Below, in pieces: positions 14,317 to 15,054 of a stretch of DNA of 15,054 bases; positions within the stretch are counted from its first letter, which is position 1; each line of letters begins with the position of its first letter. The notes below the pieces were generated by a model. The model worked only from the letters and a program-made list of their open reading frames with translations, had not been told where the DNA came from and did no database searches. Location: positions 1-15,054 of the forward strand of contig JAEXFV010000016.1 in NCBI GenBank assembly GCA_023451115.1. Reading direction: 5' to 3'. A program made the translations under genes and the position numbers. The stretch comes from Bacillota bacterium (GTDB taxonomy: Bacteria > Bacillota > Clostridia > Christensenellales > CAG-138).

Positions 14317-14901
14317 ATGAAGCAGTTATGTGAAACCATTCAAGCGTATGTCCCCTGTAATGCACAGGAGGAGCAGGATCAGAAGTTGATGATGGAATAT
14401 ATCCAGGCTTTTCCCAATCTGCTGACCAGGGAAAACACTCTGGCCCATTTTACAGCGTCTTCCTGGATTGTAAACCCTCAGCGCACAAAGGTATTGATGG
14501 CATACCATAATATTTACCGGAGCTGGGCGTGGACAGGTGGGCATGCGGACGGAGAGGCGGATCTATTGGCAGTGGCCCTAAGGGAAGCCAGAGAAGAAAC
14601 CGGTATTGTCCAAGTGCTACCGCTATTGCACACACCACTTTCGCTGGAAATTATCTGCGTAGAAGGGCATGTGAAGCGCGGCAGCTATGTATCTTCGCAT
14701 TTGCATCTTAATATTACCTATTTGTTAGAAGCCAATGATGGACAAGCGTTAATGGTCAAACCAGATGAAAATAGCCGTGTGGGCTGGGTACCCATACAGC
14801 AGGCTGCAGATTTTTCCACCGAACCCTGGATGCAAGGGATTTATCGAAAACTCAATCAAAGCCTGGAAAATCGGCTGATATTGCATAATGCAGGAATATA
14901 A
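14317..14901 (+). CDS. NUDIX hydrolase
   Basis: A 194-residue NUDIX-domain protein, expected to hydrolyse a nucleoside diphosphate linked to another moiety in a Mg2+-dependent way. The NUDIX box lies at about 74-97: GGHADGE...LREAREETGI, with the essential REAREE core at 89-94. Counting from the Glu at 80, there are eight rather than seven residues before Arg89, so the first Glu of the classic box appears shifted by one; the GGHADG form seems to be a subfamily trait. An N-terminal helical segment (1-45) precedes the domain (HFTASSWIVNPQRTKVLMAYH). There is no signal peptide. The RBS before ATG 14317 is weak (AGGGAA/AGGC). The gene stands alone behind its own promoter. Substrate unknown. Confidence 0.9.
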   Translation: MKQLCETIQAYVPCNAQEEQDQKLMMEYIQAFPNLLTRENTLAHFTASSWIVNPQRTKVLMAYHNIYRSWAWTGGHADGEADLLAVALREAREETGIVQVLPLLHTPLSLEIICVEGHVKRGSYVSSHLHLNITYLLEANDGQALMVKPDENSRVGWVPIQQAADFSTEPWMQGIYRKLNQSLENRLILHNAGI

Positions 14902-15035
14902 TAGAAAATGATATAAGTATATCTTATGAAATAATTCGAATATTAAGAAAAACATTGCGGAGGACATGGGGAAAACGATAGCCATAAATGTGTCGAATTG
15001 AGAAGAAAAGGCGAGTATCATTTTCAAGATAGGTG

Positions 15036-15041
15036 TTGACA
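15036..15041 (+). promoter_or_regulatory. Possible -35 box of the next unit
   Basis: A perfect TTGACA lies 13 bases from the right edge. A -10 box at normal spacing would fall outside the window, so this stays tentative. The rest of 14902-15035 is AT-rich, with no gene I can support. Confidence 0.3.
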
Positions 15042-15054
15042 TACAGATAACAAT

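Noticed and set aside
14897..14917. TATAAT and TATAAG boxes after the NUDIX stop as promoters
   Set aside because: No -35 box at suitable spacing, and the DNA is AT-rich, so such hexamers are expected by chance.
14966..15001. Mini-ORF of 11 codons after GGAGG near the right end
   Set aside because: The GGAGG is only 2 nt from the ATG, too close for efficient initiation, and the peptide is too short to judge.
14749..15042. Hydrophobic 97-codon frame on the complement at the right end
   Set aside because: It overlaps the end of the NUDIX gene by about 150 bases and has no convincing RBS or promoter; the apparent hydrophobicity comes from AT-rich DNA.
1..15054. Search for CRISPR arrays, tRNA genes, transposase genes and long direct repeats
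   Set aside because: No regularly spaced repeats, cloverleaf-like segments, transposase motifs or terminal inverted repeats were seen by eye.

Overview
The window looks like chromosomal DNA of a low- to mid-GC Gram-positive bacterium, probably Clostridia. This is inferred from strong AGGAGG-type ribosome binding sites, TTG and GTG starts, sigma-A-like promoters, lipobox-anchored substrate-binding proteins and Clostridia-like protein sequences. I cannot name a genus. No tRNA, rRNA, CRISPR array, insertion sequence or phage gene is visible.

Bases 1-420 hold what may be the decayed 3' end of an unidentified gene, an AT-rich hairpin with a T-rich tail, and an extended -10 promoter. From 421 to 12156 nine genes lie on the + strand with short gaps or overlaps. 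They look like one long transcription unit (possibly with internal processing or partial termination) that closes at a strong intrinsic terminator at 12199-12236. The first five encode a complete Dpp/Opp-type peptide ABC importer: two permeases, two ATPases with C-terminal four-cysteine motifs, and a family 5 substrate-binding lipoprotein. The next four encode metallohydrolases without signal peptides: an M28-like protein with a PA-like insert, an M20 dipeptidase, an M20D/AbgB-like amidohydrolase and a second M28-like protein. The simplest reading is a self-contained uptake-and-digestion cassette: peptides or N-acyl/aminoacyl conjugates are imported and then hydrolysed in the cytoplasm.

The most unusual point is that both M28-like proteins keep the outer metal-binding residues but lack the Glu-Glu pair (general base plus metal ligand). 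It is Ser-His in one and Ser-Asp in the other, inside a shared GHS-x-x-RY-x-GS motif. The importer's ATPase pair is also asymmetric: DppF has LDGG instead of LSGG in its signature, and DppD has a GETGAGKT Walker A that would face it.

From 12237 to the end the genes are independent: an orphan BtuF/FhuD-type substrate-binding lipoprotein preceded by a possible chain of tiny leader ORFs, a convergent rhomboid-like membrane protein lacking the catalytic motifs, and a divergent NUDIX hydrolase. The lipoprotein and rhomboid genes share a perfect 16-bp stem terminator that contains the rhomboid stop codon. The rhomboid and NUDIX genes are separated by back-to-back promoters. The rhomboid promoter is a full consensus (TTGACA-17-TATAAT) with an 8-bp palindrome at its predicted transcription start. 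The window ends at a TTGACA that may be the -35 box of the next unit.
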